From the NCBI GenBank assembly GCA_027313505.1, contig DAHVDN010000026.1:1335-44378 (forward strand): 43,044 nucleotides of DNA, in the 5' to 3' direction. A model generated the notes under the pieces. The model was not told the DNA's origin and made no database searches. It saw only the letters and a program-made list of their open reading frames with translations. Both the position numbers and the translations under genes were made by a program. Positions 34,929 through 42,866 of the stretch are shown piece by piece. This stretch comes from Candidatus Dormiibacterota bacterium (GTDB lineage: Bacteria; Chloroflexota; Dormibacteria; Aeolococcales; Bog-877). The number at the start of each line of letters is the position of its first letter. Position 1 is the stretch's first letter.

Positions 34929-36179
34929 ATGGTGACTCCTGATCACGAAACCGACCCAGGCGAAGTCCGGGGGCCGCTCACTGTCGCCGTCGCCCGTCAG
35001 GAGATGCTGGCCGCAGTCCCCAGGCTTCCCGCGGAGGAGGTCGCCCTGAACGGCTCGGCCGCGGGGCGTATCCTGGCAGCTCCGGTGGAGGCGCAGGTCC
35101 TCCTGCCCCCGTTCGCGAACAGTGGGATGGACGGTTACGCGGTCAGGTCGGCCGATATCCCGCGGGTGCCCTGGCGGCTGCCGGTGACCGGGGAGATGCG
35201 GGCGGGGATGGCACCCGGGGCAGTTCGAATCGAGGTTGGGATGTGTTCGAAGGTGATGACCGGTGCCCCCCTGCCCGACGGGGCGGACGCGGTCGTGCCA
35301 TACGAGTGGACCGACCGGGGCGCCACTGAGGTCCTGATTCACGAACGTCCCCGGGTTGGCAACGCGGTTCGTCTGGCGGGGGAGGACCTTTCTCCGGGAC
35401 AGCAGGTGCTTCCCGCGGGCCATCGCATCCGGCCCACGGACCTGGCCCCGCTGGCAGCTTCCGGGTCGGGCTGGCTTCGCGTTGGACGACGCCCGCGGGT
35501 GGCGCTGCTCACAACCGGCGATGAGATTCGCCCTCCGGGGTCGCGACTTGCCCCAGGCGAGATCTACGACACCGCCGGCCCAGCGCTCGAAGCGCTGGTC
35601 TTCGCCGCCGGTGGGGAGCTGGTCTTCCGCGGGACCGCATCCGACGACCCAGACCAGGTGCGGGATGTGCTGATGTCCGCGGCCGCCCAGTCAGACCTGG
35701 TGATCGGGGTTGGGGGGATGAGCGTCGGTGACCACGACCATGTCCGTGCCACAGTCGAAAAGTTGGGGCGGCTGCAGTTCTGGCGGGTGGCGATGCGTCC
35801 CGGACGGCCGATCGCGTTCGGAGAGCTGAACTCTGCCGTGTTCCTAGGGCTGCCTGGCAATCCGGTCTCCGCCTGTGTGACCTTCATTCTTTTCGGGGCT
35901 CCGGCGCTGCTGGCGATGCAGGGCTCATCGCACCCGGAGCCGCCGACCCTCCCGGCTGAGCTGTTAGAGGAGGTGGACAAGCCTGAGGGGCTGGAGACCT
36001 ACCACCGTGCCGTTCTGAAGCCGCGTCCCGGCAAGATTCCCGGGGTGAAGCTGACCGGAAATCAGAGCAGTGGCGCGACTCTCTCCCTGGCCCGCGCGGA
36101 TGCCCTGGTCATCCTCCCCGCCAGAGGGGTCCGCCTGGCCCGCGGTTCCGTGGTTGACGTGATAAGGCTGGGCGGTTAG
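34929..36179 (+). CDS. moeA: Molybdopterin molybdenumtransferase MoeA
   Basis: A 416-residue MoeA that inserts molybdate into adenylylated molybdopterin to make Mo-cofactor. Family motifs in order are FANSGMDGYAVR (about 59-70), MTGAPLPDGADAVVPYE, TTGDEI, GGMSVGDHD, MRPGRPIAFG and GLPGNPVSACV. I start at ATG 34929 with GGGA upstream; the frame is open upstream inside hppD. It is cotranscribed at most with hppD (34-base gap) and converges with DUF6457-mobA-fdhD, its stop overlapping the DUF6457 stop by 3 bases. It supplies cofactor for CO dehydrogenase and other molybdoenzymes. Confidence 0.93.
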   Translation: MVTPDHETDPGEVRGPLTVAVARQEMLAAVPRLPAEEVALNGSAAGRILAAPVEAQVLLPPFANSGMDGYAVRSADIPRVPWRLPVTGEMRAGMAPGAVRIEVGMCSKVMTGAPLPDGADAVVPYEWTDRGATEVLIHERPRVGNAVRLAGEDLSPGQQVLPAGHRIRPTDLAPLAASGSGWLRVGRRPRVALLTTGDEIRPPGSRLAPGEIYDTAGPALEALVFAAGGELVFRGTASDDPDQVRDVLMSAAAQSDLVIGVGGMSVGDHDHVRATVEKLGRLQFWRVAMRPGRPIAFGELNSAVFLGLPGNPVSACVTFILFGAPALLAMQGSSHPEPPTLPAELLEEVDKPEGLETYHRAVLKPRPGKIPGVKLTGNQSSGATLSLARADALVILPARGVRLARGSVVDVIRLGG

Positions 36180-36439
36180 CCGAGGTCCAACTCTCCGCTG
36201 GAAGCTCCAGCGGCCGCCGCAGCCCGTCTGGCTTCCTCGAGGACCCTCAGCCTTCCTTCTTTGGCCATCCCCGCGGCCGCCCTGCCCGCGAGGTACGCGG
36301 CCAGGGGGGCGTACTGTCTGGCTCCGGATGTGTGGGCCGCCTCGCCCGCCAGCTCCAGGACCAGTTTGGCTTCCTCCGGCCGAAGAACGGTATCGCCCGC
36401 TCCCAGTGACTTCAGATAACGGTCAAACCACGCGTTCAC
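36176..36439 (-). CDS. DUF6457-like small protein, molybdenum-cofactor context
   Basis: An 87-residue helical protein resembling DUF6457, small actinobacterial proteins often beside mobA. It opens VNAWFDRYLKSLG and has ELAGEAAHTSGARQYAPLAAY, then an Ala-rich helix. The frame is open upstream, but GTG 36439 has an excellent SD (AAAGGAGGT, 5 bases away) located inside mobA, and the two genes overlap by 17 bases. Coupled translation with MobA suggests a helper role in cofactor nucleotidylation; no biochemistry is known to me. Its TAA stop overlaps the moeA stop on the other strand. Confidence 0.7.
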   Translation of the reverse strand: MNAWFDRYLKSLGAGDTVLRPEEAKLVLELAGEAAHTSGARQYAPLAAYLAGRAAAGMAKEGRLRVLEEARRAAAAAGASSGELDLG

Positions 36440-37073
36440 TCTGGACCTCCTTTGGGGATGCTGCCAACCTTGCCGCCTCGGCCAGCTCTTGGGGGGTGTT
36501 GCAGCTTCGAAATGATGCGGCCTCGGGGTCCCACCCACGCCAGATGATCTCCCGCACCCGCATCTGTTGCAGCTTGGCCGTCGCTCGGCGGAGGCCGACA
36601 CCCCGGCTCCCCCGACCCTCGCCGGCGGCTCGAATCAGCTCTGGCACCGCCGACTTGCGATACACCGCGAAGAAGGGCTCGACCCGCCCTTCCAGCAAGC
36701 AGAAGGTCGCTTGGGCTTGCGGCCGCGACTCCGCGATCGAGATCAGGTTGGAAGCCAGTTCGCGCGACGGGAAAGGGGTGTCCGCCGCCGCGACCAGCAC
36801 AGTCTCGAAGGGCGAGGCGACCAATCCTGCGAGCAGACCTCCCAGGGGCCCGGTAACCCCCACCACGTCCTGTACCACATCGCAGTCAAGGTCGAACCCG
36901 GTACGGCCCGCGACGATGCAATGGCCAGTCAGGGGGCGCAGTTGGTCGTGAGCTCGCTGCACCAACGGAGGGTCGGCCGGCCCCGGGAACGGAAGTGATG
37001 CCTTGTCGCGCCCCATACGCCGACTGGCCCCTCCGGCCAGGATGAGCAGACTGATCCTGGGGGGGGCCATCAT
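36423..37073 (-). CDS. mobA: Molybdenum cofactor guanylyltransferase MobA
   Basis: A 216-residue nucleotidyltransferase that joins GMP to Mo-molybdopterin, giving the guanine dinucleotide cofactor of the DMSO-reductase family (formate dehydrogenase, nitrate reductase). The N-terminal loop LILAGGASRRMGRDKA (residues 10-25) and VAAADTPFPS are typical MobA features, and differ from the GDQP motif of MocA at 17131. Its first ATG overlaps the fdhD stop by 4 bases (ATGA); a second ATG follows at once. It sits between fdhD and DUF6457 in one operon, which points to formate dehydrogenase maturation. Confidence 0.9.
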   Translation of the reverse strand: MMAPPRISLLILAGGASRRMGRDKASLPFPGPADPPLVQRAHDQLRPLTGHCIVAGRTGFDLDCDVVQDVVGVTGPLGGLLAGLVASPFETVLVAAADTPFPSRELASNLISIAESRPQAQATFCLLEGRVEPFFAVYRKSAVPELIRAAGEGRGSRGVGLRRATAKLQQMRVREIIWRGWDPEAASFRSCNTPQELAEAARLAASPKEVQSERVV

Positions 37074-37975
37074 CCGCCGCCGGCCGAGTGGAGCGTCGAG
37101 GCCGCAGCGGAGCTCAGCCGTTCAGGGTGGGTGTAGACGTTGCAGCTGCGGCCTCTCAGGAAGCCGACCAAGGTCACCCCCAAGGTCTCTGCCGTCAGGA
37201 CCGCCATCGACGAGGGCGCCGAAATCGATGCCACCACCGCGATCTGAGCGGCGGCGGCCTTCTGGACAATCTCGAAGCCCGCCCGACCGCTGACGACCAG
37301 GCAGGAATTGGAAAGCGGCAGGCGCTGCTCCAATAGCGCTCTCCCGATCAGCTTGTCGACGGCATTGTGCCTGCCCACGTCCTCTGCCACCATCATCTCG
37401 CGCGCCTCAAATGCCAGGAGTCCGGCGGCATGCAGGCCGCCGGTAGCGTTGAACACCGGCTGAGAGGCCGCCAGCAGGTCCGGAAGGCTGAAAAGGCGGT
37501 CAACATTCCAAACCAGGGTTCCCTTCACCGGCTGGTGGAACCGGTGGATAGCCTCGAGGGTCGTCGTTCCGCAGAGCCCACAGGCGCTGCTTGAGGGCAG
37601 GGCTCGCTGCCAGCCGACCGTCCCTTCTGGCAAGGGGGTTAGCAGGTGTATGTCCACCAGGTTCTCGGTCTCGGGTTGCAGGTGGATCTGCCATCTGGTT
37701 GCGGGGATCTGAGCCTGCCCGCTGGGGGCCAGCCGCACGAAGTCGATTTCCGACAGATCCTTCACCACCCCTTCCGAGTGCATCAAACCCAGAGCCAGCT
37801 CCAGGTCATCACCCGGGGTCCTGAGCAAGATCGCGAGCGGTCTGCCGTTGATCATGAGCTGCAGAGCGTCCTCGCGAGCGACCTTCTCCGAAGAAATCCC
37901 GGAGTTGCCGGAGTCGAACCTGGTTACTTCGAACCGCTGCTGCCCACCGCGGGCCCCGGGAGATGACTCAAGCAT
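37070..37975 (-). CDS. fdhD: FdhD sulfurtransferase for formate dehydrogenase
   Basis: A 301-residue FdhD protein that carries sulfur from a cysteine desulfurase (IscS) to the molybdenum cofactor of formate dehydrogenase. The sulfur-carrying CGLC motif is at C132-C135 (SACGLCGTTTLEAI). Other supports are RPLAILLRTPGDDLELALG (45-63) and the C-terminal VSGRAGFEIVQKAA. The frame is open to 38092, but I start at ATG 37975, which keeps it clear of the formyltransferase gene that ends at 38007; its SD is weak. Its presence implies a formate dehydrogenase elsewhere in the genome. Confidence 0.9.
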   Translation of the reverse strand: MLESSPGARGGQQRFEVTRFDSGNSGISSEKVAREDALQLMINGRPLAILLRTPGDDLELALGLMHSEGVVKDLSEIDFVRLAPSGQAQIPATRWQIHLQPETENLVDIHLLTPLPEGTVGWQRALPSSSACGLCGTTTLEAIHRFHQPVKGTLVWNVDRLFSLPDLLAASQPVFNATGGLHAAGLLAFEAREMMVAEDVGRHNAVDKLIGRALLEQRLPLSNSCLVVSGRAGFEIVQKAAAAQIAVVASISAPSSMAVLTAETLGVTLVGFLRGRSCNVYTHPERLSSAAASTLHSAGGG

Positions 37976-38006
37976 GGTGCGGATCGTAGCGCCGCTCGCT
38001 GGACGA

Positions 38007-38945
38007 CTACTCGTCGTGAGGGCAACTACCGATCGGTTCTCCGTGGTGGCATCCGCATCGGTCGACCGTCTCCTCCAGGATGAGGTCGCCATCTGGGTAG
38101 GTGAGCCTCGGCCCGAGGGTCATGTCAACGGCTTCCACCCGGCGGACCCGCACGACGTAACAGAGCCGACCGCCGCAGGAGGTGGCTGCCAGCATATTGG
38201 GGTTTCCGGCACGCACCAGCCTCTCGGCCAGGACCACGGAATCCACCCGGTCGATCCGTCGGTGGCCTACAGATGTGTAGTAGGAGCCGGCCTCGAGGTC
38301 CATCGGCTGGCCGGGAGCGCCATCCAGGGCGCGGCGCATCACATCAGGGGTTTCCCTGGTGCCAACCTCCGTGACCCTACGAGTCAAGGTGCCGGTGGTG
38401 TCATCATCCTTCACCTCTACCTTGACCTGCGCGAGCAGGGGCCCGGCATCTATCCCCCGGGCAACCCGCTGAAAGCTGACGCCTGACTCCAGCTCCCCTT
38501 GAACTATTGCCCAATAGATCGGTTCAGGGCCACGGTAGCGGGGCAGCAGCGACGGGTGGATGTTCACCCAGCCCTTGGGGGGGATGGAGAGGGCCCTCTG
38601 CCCCAGGATCTGGTCGAAGCTCGCGACCACGAACATCTCCGACTTCAGCCGTTCCAGCGCCACCAAGGAGTCGTAGTCGTTCACCCGGGCCAGCCGAAGG
38701 AGGGGCACCCCGAGGTGATCGGCGATCTGGCTCAGAGCATTCTCCCCAGCGATCGCCGGGTTCGCCCCCAGGCTGGTGGCGATCCCGGTCAGCGAGACCC
38801 CGCTTCGGAGCAGGGACAGGAGCAGCGCCAGGCTGTAGTCGGATGGAAAGCCGGCGAAGCCGACTCGCGGGCCACCCGCTGGGGGTGTTGAGATCGGCGC
38901 CGAGAGGGGATCGGGGGAGAACGGAATTCGCAAATCCGGCACCAT
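38007..38945 (-). CDS. Formyltransferase-family protein (Fmt/ArnA-like) with Cys-rich tail
   Basis: A 312-residue N10-formyltetrahydrofolate-dependent formyltransferase homologue. The fold begins at RVGFAGFPSDYS. The catalytic NIHPSLLPRYRG (128-139, with Asn128 and His130) is present, and Asp166 in GIDAGPLL completes the Asn/His/Asp triad. A C-terminal OB-like domain follows. YWAI plus GVSFQRVARGIDAG look closer to sugar or amine formyltransferases than to standard tRNA Fmt, so the substrate is unclear. The tail reads RCGCHHGEPIGSCPHDE, a possible metal site not usual for Fmt. I start at ATG 38945, with GGAG 6 bases upstream. The frame is open to 39089, and 48 extra residues are possible. It precedes fdhD by 31 bases. 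Confidence 0.75.
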   Translation of the reverse strand: MVPDLRIPFSPDPLSAPISTPPAGGPRVGFAGFPSDYSLALLLSLLRSGVSLTGIATSLGANPAIAGENALSQIADHLGVPLLRLARVNDYDSLVALERLKSEMFVVASFDQILGQRALSIPPKGWVNIHPSLLPRYRGPEPIYWAIVQGELESGVSFQRVARGIDAGPLLAQVKVEVKDDDTTGTLTRRVTEVGTRETPDVMRRALDGAPGQPMDLEAGSYYTSVGHRRIDRVDSVVLAERLVRAGNPNMLAATSCGGRLCYVVRVRRVEAVDMTLGPRLTYPDGDLILEETVDRCGCHHGEPIGSCPHDE

Positions 38946-39144
38946 CCGGAACTCCGGTTTCTTCCACAGCCACTCCTCGACTTTGGCGAGATAAGTGCTG
39001 GCTGGGGGAAGTGCGCCGGGGTATGAGGTTGCCACGAGACCCCATGGTAGCTGGGCGTCGGATGACGGCTTCTGGCACTCCGTCACCATTTCGTTGACCG
39101 CGCGCTACGCGGATGCGGTCCCCGGCTGTCACACTGCCCACCAA

Positions 39145-40800
39145 ATGTCAGTCGAAGGAAGGGTTGCGGGTTCCGGGAGTTCGGTGGCCCAGGGGATCGC
39201 GGACATGGCCCAGTCCTGGGTTCATCTGGCGCGGGATATGGCGCCCCAGGTCCCTGAGCTGCCCGGGATCATCCAGCAGCAGGTCGCCGCGTTAAACGGA
39301 ACGGAGATCACCGAGGAGCGCCTCAACGAGGTGGCGCGCGCGATTACCAAGAGGGTCGATGACGCGGGCCATCCCGAGGCTGCAGCCACCCTCCTGCGCC
39401 GTATGGGGAGGGCGATGTATGAGCTCCTGCTCCTGTTGGCAACGGAGGAGGAGCTTCGGGCCATGGGGATGTTGATGGAGGTAGCCGCCGTACCGCCCCC
39501 GAAACCCCCTGCCCCACCCGAGTCGCCGCGACCCGTTTCAACCGCCCCGACCGCGCCGCCTCCGCCCGCCCAGCAAATCCAGAAGCGGCCCCAACCACCT
39601 GGCCAACCGCTTCCAGGGGTGTCGGTCTCGGGGCGGGCGGCTCCTCCCGCGCCAACCGTCCCCAAACCGCATGAGACTTCTCCGAAGGGTGTTCCCGCCA
39701 TTAGGGCAACCGCCGCCGGCCGAGTGGAGGCCGGACGGGCGGACGCGCCGCCCTCGATAGAGCAAAGCCCCAGAGCGGCTCCGCCGTCCACTACAGCGCC
39801 GGTAGAGAAAGCCACGCAAGCTGCTGGACCGCCCGTTCCTCAGCCTTCACCGCCCCAGCAGGACAAGGGGCCCTCCCCAGCTAACGCTGTTGTGGAGAAG
39901 GACCAGGTGACTCCCCAAGCGAAAGTCGTCGAGGACAAGGAAACGGTGCCCAACATGAAAGCTCCTGCCGGATCGGCAGAGGAGGAGGCCGTTCTCTGGG
40001 GATTTGACCCAGCGGCAAGGGCGGTCGAGGAAGTCGTCAGCGCCTCGCTTGAGGCACAGACCAAAGTGCCGGAGGATGAGCGGCCCGAGCCGGCGCTCGC
40101 GGTCGAGTCGACCCCGGCCAGAGTGGCCTCAGCCCCTTCGGCGGGAGCTTCAGGCCTCCTGGGCCTGGGCAATCGCCGTGGTTGGACCGTGCGCCTGTCC
40201 CCACGTGCCGCGCAGGAGAGGGAGCGCCGCCTGGCCAAGCGGCTGGTGGAGCTACCAGCCTTGGTCGAGGAGATTTCCATTCAGGTTCACGAGCAGCGTC
40301 GGGCGGTCTCAGACCGGGGTACTGCCAAGCAGGCGGTCAGGGCCGCGGCAGAGCAGTCGGCCCCCTCGGACCTGCAGGTGGCCGGGAGCCGCATCGGAGA
40401 CCTCTTGGAAGGGGGCCGGTTACCGGACGCGGCTGCACTGGCTCTGCGCGCGGCGGAAGCCTTCCCCGGGGAGGCGTCAGCCGCGCTGGCCTGCCTAGCC
40501 GGTGAGGCCAGTCGACACGGCAAGGACGACGAGCTGGCGACCCTCTGTTTCACGACTGCGGTGCTGGCGGCGCCCCCATGCGAAGCCGCCTGCTGGCAGC
40601 TCGCGGGGATGGCGCTGGAGCAGCGCGACCCAAGGCTGGCGCCAATCTGGATGGAGTTCCTTGCCCGGCTGCTGCGGGTGCGTGGGGCAGACGAGGATGC
40701 CGTGGTCGTTTACCGACAGCTGCTGAGTCTCACCCCAAGGCGGCAGGACGTCCGCGACATTCTTCGGCTCGCCTCTTTGACCGGCGTGCTTCCTGACTGA
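39145..40800 (+). CDS. Protein with disordered Pro/Ala-rich centre and C-terminal helical repeats
   Basis: Up to 551 residues, not assigned to a family. Residues of about 15-115 form a helical N-domain (LPGIIQQQVAALNG, then LLRRMGRAMYELLLLLA). A long Pro/Ala/Lys/Glu-rich, low-complexity, probably disordered region covers about 115-380. The last 120 residues look like TPR/SEL1-type helical repeats (AALALRAAEAFPGEA, AVLAAPPCEAACWQLAG, VVYRQLLSLTPRR). It has no signal peptide or membrane helix and is probably a cytoplasmic scaffold. ATG 39145 has no SD; GTG 39184 is an alternative. The gene is divergent from the formyltransferase gene across 199 bases. Confidence 0.6.
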   Translation: MSVEGRVAGSGSSVAQGIADMAQSWVHLARDMAPQVPELPGIIQQQVAALNGTEITEERLNEVARAITKRVDDAGHPEAAATLLRRMGRAMYELLLLLATEEELRAMGMLMEVAAVPPPKPPAPPESPRPVSTAPTAPPPPAQQIQKRPQPPGQPLPGVSVSGRAAPPAPTVPKPHETSPKGVPAIRATAAGRVEAGRADAPPSIEQSPRAAPPSTTAPVEKATQAAGPPVPQPSPPQQDKGPSPANAVVEKDQVTPQAKVVEDKETVPNMKAPAGSAEEEAVLWGFDPAARAVEEVVSASLEAQTKVPEDERPEPALAVESTPARVASAPSAGASGLLGLGNRRGWTVRLSPRAAQERERRLAKRLVELPALVEEISIQVHEQRRAVSDRGTAKQAVRAAAEQSAPSDLQVAGSRIGDLLEGGRLPDAAALALRAAEAFPGEASAALACLAGEASRHGKDDELATLCFTTAVLAAPPCEAACWQLAGMALEQRDPRLAPIWMEFLARLLRVRGADEDAVVVYRQLLSLTPRRQDVRDILRLASLTGVLPD

Positions 40801-40807
40801 GGTGCGC

Positions 40808-41329
40808 TCAGGGCCGTCTTAGGATGCGGAGCCGGCGGCGGGGCCTGATTCGCCCCTTCGACTGCTTGGGGACGACACTGATGGATCCGTCGCTTTCCAT
40901 CTCCACCAGCTCGCAGTCGCCAACCCCGGAGACGCCATGCTCCCGTAATGCCATTTCAGCCTCACCAAGATCGATGCCCTCCTTCTCGAGGGCACCCGGG
41001 ACCCAGGCGCCGGCGCTGGCGAGGACCCGTGGAGGGGACTCCAAGGCCCTGCCTATAAGGCCGTTGTGCAGACGTCCCCAGTTGACTGCCCAGTTGAGAA
41101 GGAAAAGGGTGCCGATAATCAAGAGGCCACCCAGCAGAGAGCTGTCCGGTCCGGTCATGGCGGGCTGGACCGCGTTGGCAACCAGCAGCACCAGCACCAA
41201 ATCAAAGATGGTCATTTGTCCCAGCTCCCGCTTCCCGAAGACGCGCAAGGCGATCATCAGGACCAGGTAGATTGAGGCGGAGCGAAGGACGAGATCCCAT
41301 GGGGGGATCGCGAGATGGATGAGGTCCAT
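40808..41329 (-). CDS. DUF421 (YetF-like) membrane protein
   Basis: A 173-residue membrane protein of the DUF421/YetF family. The N-terminal part has three hydrophobic segments: LVLRSASIYLVLMIALRVFG (about 15-34), IFDLVLVLLVANAVQP and LLGGLLIIGTLFLLNWAVN. The conserved RVFGKRELGQMTIFD joins the first two. The C-terminal 80 residues are a small soluble domain ending in an Arg-rich tail. The start is set by AGGAGAG just before ATG 41329; longer frames upstream are ignored. Family function is not settled; related YetF proteins are membrane-bound regulators. It is divergent from the glycerophosphodiesterase gene and converges with the helical-repeat protein gene, 7 bases apart. Confidence 0.82.
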   Translation of the reverse strand: MDLIHLAIPPWDLVLRSASIYLVLMIALRVFGKRELGQMTIFDLVLVLLVANAVQPAMTGPDSSLLGGLLIIGTLFLLNWAVNWGRLHNGLIGRALESPPRVLASAGAWVPGALEKEGIDLGEAEMALREHGVSGVGDCELVEMESDGSISVVPKQSKGRIRPRRRLRILRRP

Positions 41330-41482
41330 GGTCTCTCTCCTTATTGAACCGGCTGGGGATCCATCGCCCCAGTCGCTGCGTCGACGGCAGCAATCCTGCG
41401 GCAAGAGACAGTCGTCGTGGTTAGCCCCCACTGGTTCGGGGCGCCCCGACACCTCTCGTGGGCTAGTGCTGGAGGGTGTGGG

Positions 41483-42151
41483 GTGACCATGGTTATAGCC
41501 CACCGAGGTGGGCGGGGCAAGGCCCGGGACAACTCCATCGAAGCCTTCGAGGAGGCGATCCGCGCGGGTGCCGACATGATCGAGTTCGATGTGAGGAGGA
41601 CTGTGGACGGAGAGCTCATCGTGTTTCACGGCGAGAAATGTGGTCGCACTCCAATCTCGGCTGCAACCTTTTCTGAAGTCAGATCGGCCATCGGCTACTC
41701 ACCGGCCACCCTGAGCGAGGTCGTCGAGGCGGTGGGGGGTCGGGTGGCTATGGACGTTGAGATCAAGGAGGCGGGATATGAACTTCAGGTGCTGAGTCAA
41801 GTCGCTCAGTTCAAGGCAGCTTGCCTGGTCATAACCTCCTTCAGCTCGGAGGTCCTTCAGGCGGTGGCCAACCTAGACCCCGGATGCAGGAGGGGCTACA
41901 TCGTCGGCGCCAGATCACGGTCCAGTGGGGTGGTCGATCGGACGCTGGCGGCAGGGGCCACTCACCTTGTGATGCACCGAAGCCAGGTCGGTCAGGAGCT
42001 GTTGGGCAGAGCACGTGACGCCGGCCTTTCGGTCTTGGTGTGGACGGTCAACCGCAAAGTGGAGCTGGTCAGCATGCTGGCGGAGCCCCTCATAGCCGGT
42101 GTGATCACCGACCGAACCCAACTTGCGCTAAGGCTTAGGGACGCCATCTGA
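41483..42151 (+). CDS. Glycerophosphodiester phosphodiesterase family protein
   Basis: A 222-residue GDPD-family TIM-barrel protein, expected to cleave glycerophosphodiesters to glycerol 3-phosphate and an alcohol. The N-terminal catalytic segment is near complete: IAHRGG (His6-Arg7), DNSIEAFEEAI in place of the usual ENT, GADMIEFDVRRTVDGE, and FHGEK where most members have FHD. The second histidine is kept but the acidic neighbour is changed, so activity may be altered. Start: GTG 41483 with GGAGGG 6 bases upstream; ATG 41489 is equally in frame. No signal peptide is seen, so it is cytoplasmic. Confidence 0.82.
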   Translation: MTMVIAHRGGRGKARDNSIEAFEEAIRAGADMIEFDVRRTVDGELIVFHGEKCGRTPISAATFSEVRSAIGYSPATLSEVVEAVGGRVAMDVEIKEAGYELQVLSQVAQFKAACLVITSFSSEVLQAVANLDPGCRRGYIVGARSRSSGVVDRTLAAGATHLVMHRSQVGQELLGRARDAGLSVLVWTVNRKVELVSMLAEPLIAGVITDRTQLALRLRDAI

Positions 42152-42515
42152 ACCGTTCCTGGTTTCCAGCTTCTGCCCCTTCTCCACGATGGGAGGGAGA
42201 CGCGGAACTCGGATCGGGCCGAAAGAAGTCGATCTCGGTCCGCAACCCGACGAACGGGAGCTGCGGAACGAACACAATGCGGTTGCCTCGACAGCTACCG
42301 CCAGACCCAGTGTGAGTGGTTGGCTCACTGCGGGCGGAGAGGGGAACGAGCTCGGTGCCCGGAGTCTTAGGACCCTCGAACGGCCGAACAAGGAGTACCC
42401 TCTGGCTGGATGTCCTAACCGAAGAGCGCGCTCCACCATCGCGGAGTGATTTTGGGGCAGTTGGTGTAGTCGAGCAGCTACGGAAGCACCGCCCAGACGC
42501 AGGAGGAGATCAAAG
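42152..42515. other. Non-coding region before the PEGA-like gene
   Basis: 364 bases. No supported gene on either strand; an ATG-started frame of 86 codons at 42189-42449 has no SD and a composition unlike real genes. The strong ribosome site AGGAGGAG (42501-42508) at the right end belongs to the following gene. No terminator, tRNA or repeat was recognised. Confidence 0.45.
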
Positions 42516-42839
42516 GTGGCCGCGACCCTCAAGATGACGCATAAAGCAATCGGAGCCGAGGTCCGGCGCGGCACGTACGACATAGTGGTCGACGGCCAGC
42601 GGGCCGGATCGGTCGAAATGAACGAAACGACCGAGATTCCAATCGAAGCTGGACGTCACACCCTGCAAATTCGCAGCGGCCGGAACTCCAGCCGCACTCT
42701 AACCTTTGAGGCCGCCGAGAACCGGGCAGTCTCCTTCCGGTGCACCGGAAAGAGCCCGCTTCCGATCTTCCTCGCTTCCTTTGTCGTCCCAAGTCTGGCA
42801 CTCCATCTCCGCCGTGAAGCCGATGATGGGGCTCTGTAA
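42516..42839 (+). CDS. Small PEGA-like domain protein with C-terminal hydrophobic segment
   Basis: A 107-residue protein. The start is firm: GTG 42516 with AGGAGGAG 7 bases upstream. Residues 18-75 resemble a small PEGA-type beta domain: TYDIVVDGQRAGSVEMNE, then PIEAGRHTLQIRSGR and the strand ending AVSFRC. A hydrophobic segment, LPIFLASFVVPSLALHL, lies at about 82-98, followed by a charged tail, so it may be membrane-attached. Its exact role is unknown. The start of an ABC-transporter ATPase lies 27 bases downstream, so it may be an accessory of that transporter. Confidence 0.7.
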   Translation: MAATLKMTHKAIGAEVRRGTYDIVVDGQRAGSVEMNETTEIPIEAGRHTLQIRSGRNSSRTLTFEAAENRAVSFRCTGKSPLPIFLASFVVPSLALHLRREADDGAL

Positions 42840-42866
42840 CGAAATCCTTGCCGGCCGGGATTGACC

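Noticed and set aside
36328..36951. 207-codon plus-strand frame over mobA
   Set aside because: Antisense to mobA and DUF6457, low-complexity composition, no SD.
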